Source of the DNA: Candidatus Dietzia intestinipullorum
GTDB taxonomy: Bacteria > Actinomycetota > Actinomycetes > Mycobacteriales > Mycobacteriaceae
Length of the DNA: 64,000 nt
Reading direction: 5' to 3'
NCBI GenBank assembly: GCA_019119635.1
Contig: DWWP01000058.1
Span: 1 to 64,000, forward strand
In this document: positions 18,628-31,500 of the stretch, in pieces
Layout of the letters: every line of letters begins with the position of its first letter
Numbering within the stretch: position 1 is the stretch's first letter
Position numbers and translations under genes: made by a program
The notes under the pieces: model-generated
Database searches by the model: none
The model's input: only the letters and a program-made list of their open reading frames with translations
Told to the model about the DNA's origin: nothing

Positions 18628-19839
18628 TCAGACGCGCTCGAACACCGCAGCCAGGCCTTGGCCGCCGCCGATGCACATGGTCTCCAGGCCCCACTGCGCG
18701 TCGCGGCGGACCATCTCGTGGGAGAGGGTGGCCAGCATCCGCGCGCCGGTGGCGCCGACCGGGTGCCCGAGCGAGATGCCGGAGCCGTGCGGATTGAGAT
18801 GCTCGGACGCGGGGTCGACGTCCCACTCGCGCATCACTGCCAGGGCCTGTGCGGCGAACGCCTCGTTGAGTTCGATGACGTCCATGTCGCCCAGGGACAT
18901 CCCGATCCGCTCGAGCGCGCGCGAGGTGGCGGGGACCGGCCCGATGCCCATCGTCTCCGGCGCCACGCCGGCCACCGCCCAGGAGGCCAGGCGGACCATG
19001 GGGGTCAGTCCGAGTTCCGCGGCCTTCTCGGTGGTGGTGACCACGCACATCGCGGCGCCGTCGTTCTGGCCGGAGGCATTGCCGGGTGTCACCGTGGCCT
19101 CGGCGTCGGCGCGCCGCATCATCGGCCGGAGCTTGGACAGGGCCTCGACGGTGGTGTCGGCGCGCGGGTGCTCGTCGGTGTCGACGACGACGTCGTCGCC
19201 CTTGCGCTGCGGCACAGTGACGGGGACGATCTCCTCGGCGAACACGCCGGACCCCCCGGCGGCCACGGCGCGCTGGTGGGACTGGACCGCCAGCTGATCC
19301 TGTTCCTGCCGGCCGATCCCGTACTCACGGCGCAGGTTCTCCGCGGTCTCGATCATCCCGCCGTCGATCACGTGAGACCGGCCGCCCACGGTGGTGCGGG
19401 CGCGACCGAGCCGGTCCACCAGGGAGACGCCGTCGCCCTTGATGCCCCAGCGGGGCGTGGGCGTGGCGTAGAACTCGACCTGGCTCATGGACTCGACACC
19501 GCCGGCGACCACCGTGTCGACGCCTCCGGAGGCGACCTGGAGCGCGCTGGTGATCACGGCCTGGAGTCCGGAGCCGCAGCGGCGGTCGAGCTGCATGCCG
19601 GGCACGTCGATGCCCAGCGGTGAGTCGAGTGCGGCGATGCGGCCGATGGCGGGCCCCTCGCCACCGGGGGAGCCCTGGCCGAGGATGACGTCGTCGACGT
19701 CGGGCCCGCTCAGCCCGGTCCGTTCGACGAGTGCGGTGAGGAGGTCGGTGGCGAGGGCGCCCGCGTCGAGGTCGCGGAACACGCCGCCGAAGCGGCCGAC
19801 GGGGGTGCGGAGGGGCTGGCAGATGACGACGTCACGCAT
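18628..19839 (-). CDS. pcaF: 3-oxoadipyl-CoA thiolase
   Basis: Thiolase of 403 residues, cleaving 3-oxoadipyl-CoA with CoA to succinyl-CoA and acetyl-CoA, the last pathway step. The triad is Cys88 (DRRCGSG), His359 (GHPVGATG) and Cys389 (MCIGGGQG). The residues before the first catalytic Cys are DRR rather than the commoner NRL/NRF, a mild variation. AGGAG lies 8 nt before ATG. It is 30 nt downstream of pcaR on the same strand, so pcaD-pcaR-pcaF form an operon. Context favours PcaF over a generic acetyl-CoA acetyltransferase. Confidence 0.92.
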   Translation of the reverse strand: MRDVVICQPLRTPVGRFGGVFRDLDAGALATDLLTALVERTGLSGPDVDDVILGQGSPGGEGPAIGRIAALDSPLGIDVPGMQLDRRCGSGLQAVITSALQVASGGVDTVVAGGVESMSQVEFYATPTPRWGIKGDGVSLVDRLGRARTTVGGRSHVIDGGMIETAENLRREYGIGRQEQDQLAVQSHQRAVAAGGSGVFAEEIVPVTVPQRKGDDVVVDTDEHPRADTTVEALSKLRPMMRRADAEATVTPGNASGQNDGAAMCVVTTTEKAAELGLTPMVRLASWAVAGVAPETMGIGPVPATSRALERIGMSLGDMDVIELNEAFAAQALAVMREWDVDPASEHLNPHGSGISLGHPVGATGARMLATLSHEMVRRDAQWGLETMCIGGGQGLAAVFERV

Positions 19840-19869
19840 GGGGTTCTCCTGACTGTGCGGGGGCGGGGA

Positions 19870-20694
19870 TCAGCGGTGGACGGTGGCGAGATCGGTGGAG
19901 AGCGACCTCGCGGTGGCGAGGACCTCGGGGACGAGCTCGCCGCGGAGGTGTTTGCGGTCGTAGCGGGCCGCGTGCGTGGACACGTTGAGCGCGGCCACCA
20001 CGCTGCCGTCGCGGTCGTGGACGGGCGCGGCGATCGAGCGCAGACCCGGCTCGAGCTCCTGGTCGACCACGCACCAGCCGCGTTCGGCCACGGTGTCGAG
20101 CTCGGCGCGCAGGTCCTCCCGGTCGGCGAGCCCGTGGGGGGTGAGGGCGCGGAGATCGGTCTCGGCGAGGTAGGTGTCGAGCTCGTCGGCCGGTAGCGCG
20201 GCGAGCAGGACCCTGCCCATCGACGTGGCGTAGGCGGGGAAGCGGGTGCCGATCGTGATCCCGATGGTCATGATCCGCCGGACCTGCACGCGCCCGACGT
20301 AGACGATGTCGCGGCCGTCGAGGACCGCCACCGAGGATGATTCCCCGAGCCGCGAACTGAGTCGCTCCAGATGGGGCTGGGCCAGGTCGGTCAGCGGCAT
20401 CGCGGACAGGTAGCTGTAGCCCAGGTCGAGGACTTGCGGCGTGAGCCAGAAGACCGAGTCGGCGGTGTCGACGTACCCGAGTTCCACCAGTGTGTGGAGG
20501 AACCGCCGCGCGGTCGCCCGGGTCAGCCCGGTGGACCGGGCCACTTCGCTGAGGCTCTGGCGGGGCCGGTCGGCGTCGAACGCCCGGATGACGGCGAGCC
20601 CGCGGGCGAGGGACTGCACGTAGTCCGGGGAGGCCGACCGCTCCGGCCCGGCGTCCCCGCCCGGCGCCTCCGGAAGCGGTCCGGGCGAGCTCAC
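19870..20694 (-). CDS. pcaR: IclR-family transcriptional regulator, probable PcaR
   Basis: Regulator of 274 residues. An N-terminal winged helix (about 25-90, VQSLARGLAVIRAFD then LSEVARSTGLTRATARRFLHTL) is followed by an IclR effector domain (about 100-270). The signature regions RRIMTIGITIGTRFPAYATSMGR and GWCVVDQELEPGLRSIAAPV are present. IclR proteins of the PcaR/PcaU/PobR type control the beta-ketoadipate genes, often binding 3-oxoadipate. The GTG start at 20694 shares GTGA with the pcaD stop, so it is coupled to pcaD. Whether it activates or represses cannot be told from sequence. Confidence 0.88.
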   Translation of the reverse strand: MSSPGPLPEAPGGDAGPERSASPDYVQSLARGLAVIRAFDADRPRQSLSEVARSTGLTRATARRFLHTLVELGYVDTADSVFWLTPQVLDLGYSYLSAMPLTDLAQPHLERLSSRLGESSSVAVLDGRDIVYVGRVQVRRIMTIGITIGTRFPAYATSMGRVLLAALPADELDTYLAETDLRALTPHGLADREDLRAELDTVAERGWCVVDQELEPGLRSIAAPVHDRDGSVVAALNVSTHAARYDRKHLRGELVPEVLATARSLSTDLATVHR

Positions 20695-21482
20695 GAGGTC
20701 GCCGCGGCGGCCGCGAGGTGGGCGCGCAGGACCTCGGTGACGCGCTCGGGGCTCTCCACGGCGGGCACGTGCGCGGCGGGGGAGAGCAGCACGAACTCGG
20801 AGCCGGCCACGCCGTCCGCGATCTCGCGGAGGACCTCCGGCGGCGTCGACGGGTCCTCGTCGCCGGCGACGACGGTCGTCGGGCAGGCGATGCGGGCCAG
20901 GTCGGCGCGGCCGTCCCAGCCGGAGAGGGCGTCGCAGCACGAGGCGTAACCCTCGGCCGGGGTGGCCACGACCATCGCGCGCAGCGAGGCCAGCAGCTCG
21001 GGCTCGCGCTCCGCCCTGGCGGGGGTGACCCACCGGGCGGCCACGGCGTCAGCGACCGCGGCGGTGCCGTCCGCGCGGACGGTCGCGGCGCGCTCGAGCC
21101 AGGCCGACGGCTCGCCGAACTTCGCGGCGGTGCACATCAGCACCGCGGACCGGACCCGGGCGGACTCGTGGACGGCGAGCCACTGCGAGACCGCGCCGCC
21201 GAGCGACAGTCCCGCGACGTGGAACCGGTCGACGTCCAGGGCGTCGAGGAGCGCGAGGACGTCGCCCGCGAGGTCGGCGATCGTGCAGGGCCCCGGGACG
21301 ACCTCGGATGCGCCGTGCCCCCGGTGGTCGACGGCGATGACCCGGTGATCCCGGCTCAGGTCGCGGACCTGGGCGTCCCACATCGAGTGGTCGGAGCCGA
21401 GCGAGCCGAGGAGGACGACGACGGGCGCGTTCCGGTCGCCGGATTCCGGGCCGGTGACCTCGTGGGACAGGGTTGCGGGCAT
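20691..21482 (-). CDS. pcaD: 3-oxoadipate enol-lactonase
   Basis: Alpha/beta hydrolase of 263 residues hydrolysing 3-oxoadipate enol-lactone to 3-oxoadipate. The nucleophile is Ser93 (GLSLGG), the acid is probably Asp208 or Asp210 (GDEDPSTP) and the base is His238 (PAAHVP). The NAPVVVLLGSLGSDHSMWD opening is typical of PcaD. It is a single-domain enzyme, not the PcaL fusion with carboxymuconolactone decarboxylase seen in protocatechuate degraders, which fits the catechol-only cluster. ATG at 21482 has AGGAAAGG upstream. First gene of pcaDRF, divergent from pcaIJ. Confidence 0.93.
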   Translation of the reverse strand: MPATLSHEVTGPESGDRNAPVVVLLGSLGSDHSMWDAQVRDLSRDHRVIAVDHRGHGASEVVPGPCTIADLAGDVLALLDALDVDRFHVAGLSLGGAVSQWLAVHESARVRSAVLMCTAAKFGEPSAWLERAATVRADGTAAVADAVAARWVTPARAEREPELLASLRAMVVATPAEGYASCCDALSGWDGRADLARIACPTTVVAGDEDPSTPPEVLREIADGVAGSEFVLLSPAAHVPAVESPERVTEVLRAHLAAAAATS

Positions 21483-21542
21483 GGCCGGGTCCTTTCCTGT
21501 GGATCGGGTGACGGGCACCACGGTACGGGATCGGCGTACGTA

Positions 21543-21569
21543 GTGCGAACGGTTGTGCAAGATGCGAAC
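21543..21569. promoter_or_regulatory. Two TGCGAAC repeats over the pcaI promoter, candidate PcaR operator
   Basis: GTGCGAAC at 21543-21550 and ATGCGAAC at 21562-21569 are direct repeats 19 bp apart. One is upstream of the -35, the other between -35 and -10. The core is the reverse complement of the GTTCGCAT boxes upstream of catA and benA. This placement would allow repression of pcaI and also reach pcaD on the other strand. Confidence 0.55.
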
Positions 21570-21581
21570 ACCAGTTACGCT
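21553..21581 (+). promoter_or_regulatory. pcaI promoter, predicted leaderless
   Basis: TTGTGC (21553-21558), a 17-bp spacer and TACGCT (21576-21581) form a good sigma-70-type promoter. The ATG of pcaI begins 8 nt after the -10 end, which is where transcription should start, so the mRNA is probably leaderless. This agrees with the absence of any ribosome site before the ATG. Confidence 0.6.
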
Positions 21582-21588
21582 GTGTGAC

Positions 21589-22362
21589 ATGACCAACAAA
21601 ATCTTCGCCTCGGCCGCGGACGCGGTCGCGGACGTCCCGAACGGCGCCTCCCTCGCCGTGGGCGGTTTCGGTCTGGTCGGCATCCCCGCCGTCCTCATCG
21701 ACGCCCTCCTCGAGCAGGGCGCCTCCGACCTGCAGACCGTGAGCAACAACTGCGGGACCGACGGCTTCGGACTGGGCAGGTTGCTGGAGTCCGGCCGCAT
21801 CACGCGGACCACGGCCTCCTATGTCGGAGCGAACAAGGAGTTCGCCCGGCAGTACCTCTCCGGCGAGCTCGAGGTCGAGCTGACCCCGCAGGGCACGCTC
21901 GCCGAGCGCATGCGCGCCGGCGGTGCGGGGATCCCCGCTTTCTACACACCGGCCGGCGTCGGCACCGCCGTCGCCGAGGGCGGACTGCCGCTGCGGTACG
22001 ACGGCGACGGGGGAGTGGCCGTGGCCTCCGAGCCCAAGGAGGTCCGGGTCTTCGACGGCGAGCAGTACGTGCTCGAGCGGTCGATCGTCACCGACTTCGC
22101 CCTCGTCCACGCCCACCGTGCAGACACCGCGGGCAACCTGCAGTTCCGTGGCACCGCCCGCAACTTCAACCCGGACGCGGCCATGGCCGGCCGCATCACG
22201 ATCGTCCAGGCCGAGGAGGTCGTCGAGCCCGGGGCCCTCGACCCCGCCGACGTCCACGTCCCCGGGATCTTCGTGCAGCGCATCGTCGAGGTCGGCCGCC
22301 AGGAGACCGGGGTCGAGATCAAGAAACTGAGCAGCGCGGACACCGAGGAGGCGCGGTCATGA
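21589..22362 (+). CDS. pcaI: 3-oxoadipate CoA-transferase subunit A
   Basis: Alpha subunit (257 residues) of a family I CoA-transferase moving CoA from succinyl-CoA to 3-oxoadipate. The glycine loop [10 protein letters not shown] near residues 24-33, [13 protein letters not shown], and the [15 protein letters not shown] motif identify subunit A. It is closely related to the ketone-body SCOT alpha subunit; context in the pca cluster decides for PcaI. No ribosome site precedes ATG 21589, consistent with a leaderless mRNA. It overlaps pcaJ by ATGA. Confidence 0.9.
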   Translation: MTNKIFASAADAVADVPNGASLAVGGFGLVGIPAVLIDALLEQGASDLQTVSNNCGTDGFGLGRLLESGRITRTTASYVGANKEFARQYLSGELEVELTPQGTLAERMRAGGAGIPAFYTPAGVGTAVAEGGLPLRYDGDGGVAVASEPKEVRVFDGEQYVLERSIVTDFALVHAHRADTAGNLQFRGTARNFNPDAAMAGRITIVQAEEVVEPGALDPADVHVPGIFVQRIVEVGRQETGVEIKKLSSADTEEARS

Positions 22363-22988
22363 GCTGGACCCATGAGCAGATGGCGGCGCGGATCGCCGCC
22401 GACTTCACCGACGGCCAGTACGTCAACCTCGGCATCGGCATGCCGACCCTCATCCCCGGCCACCTCCCCGAGGGCGTGCACGTGACGCTGCACTCGGAGA
22501 ACGGCATCCTCGGCGTGGGGCCGTACCCCACGGAGGACGAGCTGGACCCGGAGATGATCAACGCCGGCAAGGAGACCATCACGGCCGAGGCGGGTGCCGC
22601 GTTCTTCGGCTCGTCGGAGTCCTTCGCCATGATCCGGGGCGGGCACGTCGACGTGGCCGTTCTCGGGGCGATGCAGGTCTCGCAGTCGGGCGACCTGTCC
22701 AACTGGATGATCCCCGGCGCCATGGTCAAGGGCATGGGCGGCGCGATGGACCTGGTCCACGGCGCCGGACGGGTGATCGTGATGATGGACCACGTGACGC
22801 GCAAGGGTGATCTCAAGTTGATGACCGAGAACACGCTGCCGTTCACGGGCAAGGGCTGCGTCCAGCGCGTGGTGACGGACCTGTGTGTCCTGGACGTCAC
22901 CGGCGAGGGGTTCCGGCTGGTCGAGCTCGCGCCGAACGTCACCATCGAGGAGGTCCGCGAGAAGACCGCCGCCGAGGTGCACGCGTAG
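22359..22988 (+). CDS. pcaJ: 3-oxoadipate CoA-transferase subunit B
   Basis: Beta subunit of 209 residues. The catalytic glutamate is Glu47 in LHSENGILG. The GIGMPTLIP motif near residues 25-33 and the [20 protein letters not shown] segment are typical of family I transferase beta subunits. The ATGA overlap with pcaI (22359-22362) couples synthesis of the two subunits in a 1:1 complex. It ends 46 bp before valS, which has its own predicted promoter; this marks the island edge. Confidence 0.92.
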   Translation: MSWTHEQMAARIAADFTDGQYVNLGIGMPTLIPGHLPEGVHVTLHSENGILGVGPYPTEDELDPEMINAGKETITAEAGAAFFGSSESFAMIRGGHVDVAVLGAMQVSQSGDLSNWMIPGAMVKGMGGAMDLVHGAGRVIVMMDHVTRKGDLKLMTENTLPFTGKGCVQRVVTDLCVLDVTGEGFRLVELAPNVTIEEVREKTAAEVHA

Positions 22989-23022
22989 CGACGGCGTGTG
23001 TCGGTGCCGGGGCGCGACGACC

Positions 23023-23028
23023 TACGAT
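23023..23028 (+). promoter_or_regulatory. valS -10 element, predicted leaderless
   Basis: TACGAT ends 6 nt before the GTG of valS. No ribosome site lies in the 46-bp gap after pcaJ. The same hexamer at similar distance occurs before ndk. A convincing -35 was not seen. Confidence 0.5.
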
Positions 23029-23034
23029 GGTCGG

Positions 23035-25748
<2,714 letters not shown>

Positions 25749-25752
<4 letters not shown>

Positions 25753-27347
25753 GCGATCGACAGTGGCTCCCGCCGCACGACCCGGACGAGGGCTGGGACT
25801 CCGCGAGCGACGAGGACATCGCCGAGATGCTGGGAGAGGAGGGCCTCGTCTCCGCGGTCCCCCTCGGCGGCCCGCTCCCCGGCGACGAGGAGGACGACGG
25901 CGACGACCACCTGCCGCCCCGGCCGATCCCCGAGGTGGGGAGCCCGGAGTGGCAGCAAGACACCGCCGAGCTCGCGCGGGTGGAGGAGGAGCTGGAAACC
26001 CGCTGGCCCGAGACCCGGATCGAGCCGAGCCTGGACCGGATCGCCGAACTCATGGGCGTGCTCGGCGACCCCCAGCATGCCTACCCGTCGGTCCACGTGG
26101 CCGGGACCAACGGCAAGACCTCCGTCACCCGCATGATCGACGCGCTCCTGCGCGCGCTGCACCAGCGCACCGGACGTAACACGAGCCCGCACCTGCAGTC
26201 GGTCACCGAGCGGCTCGCGGTGGACGGCGAGCCGGTGACCGCCCGGCTCTTCGTGGACACCTACCGCGAGCTGGTGCCGTATCTGGAGCTGGTGGATCAG
26301 CGGTCCGAGGCGGACGGCGGCCCGCGGATGAGCTACTTCGAGGTGCTCACGGCGATGGCGTTCGCCGCGTTCGCCGACGCCCCCGTCGACGTGGCGGTGG
26401 TGGAGACCGGCATGGGCGGCACGTGGGACGCCACCAACGTCGTGCGCCCGGTCGTCTCCGTCGTCACCCCGGTGGGCCTGGACCACACCGACTACCTCGG
26501 GCACGACCTCGCGACGATCGCCGAGGAGAAGGCCGGCATCATCCGACCGGGCCCCGAGGACGACCTCCTGCCGCAGGACCCGGTGGCCGTGATCGGCCGC
26601 CAACAGCCGGAGGCCATGGAGGTCCTGCTCCGCCGCGCGGTGGACGTGGGTGCCGTGGTGGCCAGGCTCGGCTCCGAGTTCGAGGTGGTCGAGCGGCGCC
26701 TGGCGGTCGGCGGACAGCAGCTCACCCTGCGCGGGCTGGGCGGCGAGTACACCGACATCTTCCTGCCCCTGTTCGGCGAGCACCAGGCCGAGAACGCCGC
26801 CACCGCCCTGGCTGCCGTCGAGGCCTTCTTCGGAGCGGGCCCCGGCCACACCCTCGACCCCGAGCTCGTCCGCGCCGGCTTCGCCGCGGTCGACAACCCC
26901 GGCCGGCTCGAACGCCTGAGCTCCAGCCCGACGGTCCTGGTGGACGCCGCGCACAACGGTCACGGCGGTCGCGCCCTGGCCGAGGCGGTGACCTCGGAGT
27001 TCGACTTCCGTCGCCTCGTGGCCGTGGTGGCCATGCTCGACGGGAAGGACACCGACGCGTTCCTCGCGGCGCTCGAGCCGGTGGTCGAGGACGTCGTGGT
27101 CACCCGGGCGTCCTCGCCCCGGGCGCTGGAGGCCGAGGAGCTGGCCCGGATGGCCGAGGAACGCTTCACCGCCCAACGCGTCCACGTGGTGGACACCCTG
27201 GCGGAGGCGGTGAGCGCGGCACTCGACCTGGTGGGGGTGCCGGATCCGACGGCCGACGACGACACCTCGGGCGTGGGCGTGCTGGTCACGGGGTCAGTGG
27301 TGACCGCCGGAGCCGCCCGCACCCTCTTCGGGAAGGACGCGCAGTGA
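25749..27347 (+). CDS. folC: Folylpolyglutamate synthase / dihydrofolate synthase
   Basis: Mur-ligase-like ATPase of 532 residues adding glutamate to folates. The P-loop is [11 protein letters not shown] (near residues 118-128); later motifs are [33 protein letters not shown] and EKAGIIRPG. The ligase C-terminal domain contains [13 protein letters not shown]. The GTG start at 25749 overlaps the valS stop. It gives an unusually long, acidic N-terminal extension of roughly 75 residues; a later start would give a more typical length, but no better ribosome site was seen. It overlaps the next gene by GTGA. Confidence 0.93.
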
Positions 27348-27778
27348 CAGAGCAGCCCCCGGCGGACGGGCAGGACCGGGCGGGCCCGCTCGGCCAGGGC
27401 CACGCGCCGTCGGTCGACCCGTGGAAGGGCCTGCGGGGGATCATGGCCGGCACGCTCGTCCTCGAGGCGATCGTGATCGGCCTGGTGCTCACGGTGATCG
27501 CCCGGGTCGACGACGGCGAGCACTTCCAGCCGTGGAAGGTGTGGTTCGTGAGCCTGCTGGCCGTGGCGATGATCGTCGCCAGTGGACTCCAGCGCAGGCC
27601 GTGGGCGATCCCGCTCAACCTCACGCTCGCCGCGCTCGCGGTGGCCGGCTGGGTGGTGCACTGGTCGATGGGGGTCAGCGGGATCCTGTTCGCCGTGGTG
27701 TGGCTCTACATCCTGTACCTGCGCCGGGACCTCGCCCGCCGGATCTCCGGTGGCTATCTGGCCAGCCAGCACGACTGA
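27344..27778 (+). CDS. DUF4233 membrane protein
   Basis: Predicted membrane protein of 144 residues with a polar N terminus and about four hydrophobic segments (near 36-56, 67-82, 88-104 and 110-130), ending in a basic [12 protein letters not shown] tail. The [17 protein letters not shown] segment is the conserved start of DUF4233. It occupies the same place between folC and ndk as Rv2446c in M. tuberculosis. The function is unknown. GTG at 27344 overlaps the folC stop by four bases, so it is coupled to folC. Confidence 0.85.
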   Translation: MTEQPPADGQDRAGPLGQGHAPSVDPWKGLRGIMAGTLVLEAIVIGLVLTVIARVDDGEHFQPWKVWFVSLLAVAMIVASGLQRRPWAIPLNLTLAALAVAGWVVHWSMGVSGILFAVVWLYILYLRRDLARRISGGYLASQHD

Positions 27779-27802
27779 CACCGGTCGGGTGCTTGTTACG
27801 AT
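27775..27802 (+). promoter_or_regulatory. ndk promoter, predicted leaderless
   Basis: CTGACA (27775-27780, overlapping the stop codon of the DUF4233 gene), a 16-bp spacer and TACGAT (27797-27802) form a clear promoter. The ndk GTG begins 7 nt after the -10, so the mRNA is predicted to start at or next to the start codon. Confidence 0.6.
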
Positions 27803-27809
27803 CACGGTC

Positions 27810-28220
27810 GTGACCGAGAGAACCTTCTTCCTCATCAAGCCCGACGGCGTCCGGCGCGGACTGACCGGGACCATCCTCTCCCGCATCGAGGCCAAGGGCC
27901 TCGAGATCGTGGCCATGGACATGCGCCGGGTGCCGCAGGAGACCGCCGCCGAGCACTACGCCGAGCACGCCGAGCGGCCGTTCTACGGCGACCTGCTCGA
28001 GTTCATCACCTCCGGCCCGGTCGTCGCCGGGATCGCCGAGGGTCCCCGCGCGATCGCGGCGTGGCGCCAGCTCGCCGGGGGGACCGACCCCGTCGAGAAG
28101 GCGGCCCCCGGCTCGATCCGTGGCGACTACGGCCTCGAGACCCAGTTCAACCTGGTCCACGGCTCGGACTCGGAGGAGTCCGCGGCCCGGGAGATCGCCC
28201 TCTGGTTCCCCGACCTCTGA
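27810..28220 (+). CDS. ndk: Nucleoside diphosphate kinase
   Basis: Enzyme of 136 residues balancing nucleoside triphosphate pools. The KPDGVRRG motif near residues 10-17 binds the phosphates. The usual active-site NxxHGSD sequence reads [12 protein letters not shown], with the phospho-accepting His. The family length is 135-150. GTG at 27810 follows the -10 by 7 nt without a ribosome site. A terminator hairpin follows. Confidence 0.97.
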   Translation: MTERTFFLIKPDGVRRGLTGTILSRIEAKGLEIVAMDMRRVPQETAAEHYAEHAERPFYGDLLEFITSGPVVAGIAEGPRAIAAWRQLAGGTDPVEKAAPGSIRGDYGLETQFNLVHGSDSEESAAREIALWFPDL

Positions 28221-28561
28221 CCTGACGCCCGCCCGCACCGCGCGCCCGTCGATCCCCACGATCGGCGGGCGCGCTGCCGTCCCGTCACCCGTTCGCGACC
28301 CCGCCGGACCCGGTCGACGGCGCATCGCGTCGGGATGTGGGAGAATGGCCGCAGCCCGTCGTCTTGGCGAGTGGACCACGAGTCCGCCCCGGATCGGGCG
28401 CCCGCCACCCGCGGCCCGGCTGACGCCGGTTCCGTGGAACACAAGACGTTGCTCCGCCCGCGGGTGGAGCCGAGACCAGAAACGCCCGACCCCGTGCGGC
28501 GGCGTGGGTCACCGGAACTCCGGTGACGAGATCGCGCCCGGAGTCCGGCCAGAGGAGACCC
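28221..28561 (+). other. 341-bp ndk-rne intergenic region
   Basis: It starts with the ndk terminator hairpin (28241-28275). The remaining 286 bp lead to rne and hold no gene. A GAGAAT hexamer at 28341-28346 is the best -10 candidate, implying a leader of about 210 nt with several GC-rich hairpins. E. coli RNase E controls its own mRNA through a long leader, so this stretch deserves attention. Confidence 0.5.
28241..28275 (+). terminator. Terminator hairpin after ndk
   Basis: GCGCGCCCG (28241-28249) pairs with CGGGCGCGC (28267-28275), and CGAT (28251-28254) with ATCG (28262-28265) extends the stem. It begins 20 nt after the ndk stop codon. Confidence 0.7.
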
Positions 28562-31500
28562 GTGTCGGATCCAAACCTGACAATCGACGATCTCAACGCG
28601 CTTCCCGAGAAGATGCGAGCCCACGCCGCGGCCAAGGCGGTCGGGATGACGAGCAAGGAGTTCCTCGCCGCGATGGCGGGGATCGGCGTGGAGATCAAGA
28701 GCGCGCAGTCCGGCGTGACGCGCGACGTCCTGCTGACGTGGTTCAACGGTCGCTCGGAGGGCGACCCGGCCGGGCAGGAGCCCGCCCCGCCGGCCGAGAG
28801 CGCGACCGGCGAGACCGCGACCGCCGAGGAAACGAAGCCGGCCGCCACGGCACCGGCGAAGAAGGCACCGGCGAAGAAGTCGTCGGCCAAGAAGACGGCC
28901 ACCAAGAAGACCCCGGCGAAGAAGGCCGCGTCGGAGAAGCCGCCGGAGATGGCCGAGCGGACACCGCTTCCCGACATCGCGATCGTCACCGGCGAGGTGG
29001 GGGCCGACGAGGCCGGCAACCGCCGCCGGCGTTCGACCGCGACCCCCGGGTTCTCCCCGCTGTTCCTCTCCCCGGCGGAAGCCGCGGCGGAGGCCGACTC
29101 CGGGAAGGGGGCCGGCAACGCCCCGTCCTCGGAGAGTGCCCGCGACGAGTCCGCGGCGGACACCCGCGCGGACGGCGCCCCGGCGGACAACGGGGACGGC
29201 GAAGACCCGGCGGACACCGGCGAGGGCGGCAACCGGCGCCGCCGGCGTGGCCGCCGCGGCCGCGGGCGTGGCCGGGGAGAGAACGGCGACGGGCAGAACG
29301 GTGACTCCGGTCAGGACGAGGCCGAGACCGACGACCACCCGGACACCGGCGAGGGGGGCCGGGACTCGTCGGACTCCGGCGACGAGGGCGGCGATGCCTC
29401 CGGCGGCGGGAACGGCTCCTCCGAGACCCCGTCCGGTTCGCGTCGTCGTCGCCGCCGCCGTCGTCGCGGCGGTGGGGGCTCCGGCTCCGGTTCCGACGAC
29501 TCCCGGGGCGGCAATGACGACCCGCCGCAGACCGAGGTCCACGAGCGGGACCCGAAGCGGCGGTCCGGACGCGGGGGACAGGGCTCCGGCACGTCCTCGG
29601 ACGAGGTGCAGGGCATCACCGGGTCGACCCGGCTCGAGGCCAAGCGGCAGCGGCGCAGGGACGGCCGCGAGGCCGGGCGTCGTCGCCAGCCCATCCTCTC
29701 CGAGTCCGAGTTCCTGGCCCGCCGGGAGTCCGTGGACCGCGTGATGGTGGTGCGCGAGAAGGCGCGCACGGAAGGCCACGGCCTGATGACCCAGGTCGGG
29801 GTGCTCGAGGACAAGGTCCTCGTCGAACACTTCGTCACCACCGAGTCGGCACGCTCCATGGTCGGCAACGTCTACCTCGGTCGCGTCCAGAACGTCCTGC
29901 CCAGCATGGAGGCCGCGTTCGTCGACATCGGGCGGGGACGCAACGGCGTCCTCTACGCCGGTGAGGTCAACTGGGAGGCCGCGGGCCTCGGCGGCAAGGC
30001 CCGCCGGATCGAGCAGGCGCTCAAGTCCGGGGACATGGTGCTGGTGCAGGTCACCAAGGACCCCATCGGGCAGAAGGGCGCCCGGCTGTCCACGCAGGTC
30101 TCGCTGGCCGGCCGGTTCCTTGTCTACGTGCCGGACGGGAACTCCACCGGCATCTCCCGCAAGCTCCCGGACACCGAACGCCGTCGGCTCAAGGCCATCC
30201 TCAAGGAGGTCGTCCCCGAGAACTCGGGCGTGATCATCCGTACGGCGGCCGAAGGCGTCAGCGAGGAGGAGATCGGCCGCGACGTGGCCCGGCTGTCGGC
30301 CCAGTGGTCCGAGATCTCGGAGGCCGCCGAGAAGCGGAAGTCCTCCGGGTCCGGCGCCCCGGTGGCGTTGTACGAGGAACCGGACCTTCTGGTCAAGGTC
30401 GTGCGCGACCTGTTCAACGAGGACTTCACCAAGCTCGTCATCGAGGGCGGCAAGTCGTGGGACACCGTGCACGAGTACGTCTCGCGGGTCGCGCCCGAAA
30501 TGCTCGAGCGGCTCGAACGACACGAGAACCCGGAGGTCGACGTGTTCACCACGCACCGAGTGGACGAGCAGCTGGCCAAGGCGCTCGACCGGAAGGTGTG
30601 GCTGCCCTCCGGCGGCTCGCTCGTGATCGACCGGACCGAGGCCATGACCGTGGTCGACGTCAACACCGGCAAGTACACCGGCTCGGGCGGCAACCTCGAG
30701 GAGACGGTCACCAAGAACAACCTCGAGGCCGCCGAGGAGATCGTCCGCCAGCTGCGCCTGCGTGACGTCGGCGGCATGGTGATCATCGATTTCATCGACA
30801 TGGTGCTCGAATCCAACCGCGACCTCGTGCTCCGTCGGCTCACCGAGGCGCTCGGTCGCGACCGCACCCGCCACCAGGTCTCCGAGGTCACCTCGCTGGG
30901 GCTCGTGCAGCTCACGCGCAAGAAGCTCGGGACCGGGCTGGTCGAGGCGTTCTCCACCCCGTGTGAGCACTGCCAGGGCCGCGGTCTGATCGTGCACGCC
31001 GACCCGGTCCACACCGAGTCCCACAACGACGACGAGCCCGGTGGCCGCCGCGGACGTCGTCGGGGCGGCAAGGGCGGCAACGGGGGCAACGGCCAGTCCG
31101 ACACGCCCAAGCAGACCCCCAAGAAGGACGGCCCCGCGCCCACGGCGCACCCGGCCGCCCTCGCGATGGGCCGGCACGACGAGTCCTCGGGGACGCAGTC
31201 CGATCCGGCGCCCTCCGGCTCCGGGAAACCCGACGCCGGGGCGGCCGCGACCACGACAGCGTCGGTGGAGTCCTCCGGATCCGGCACGCGCTCGCGTCGC
31301 CGGTCGTCCCGCCGAGCCGCCGGTGAGGGGGCGGCACAGGCGAAGCCGACCACCGAGGACGTCACCGCCGGGACGGACGACAACGCACCGGCGACCGACG
31401 AGGCAGCGGTGGCGGCCGAGGCCGACAGTGCCGTCGCGGCGGTCGAGACCGCGGACACCGAGGCGCAGGCGCCGTCGCAGCCGGCCCGCCCGCAGCAGGA

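Noticed and set aside
21589..22988. Reading pcaIJ as ketone-body succinyl-CoA:acetoacetate transferase.
   Set aside because: Sequence alone cannot separate the two, but the divergent pcaDRF operon, shared operator boxes and otherwise missing step decide for 3-oxoadipate.
22989..23034. T-box or other leader before valS.
   Set aside because: The gap is only 46 bp and a -10 hexamer ends 6 nt before the start codon; no space for a leader.
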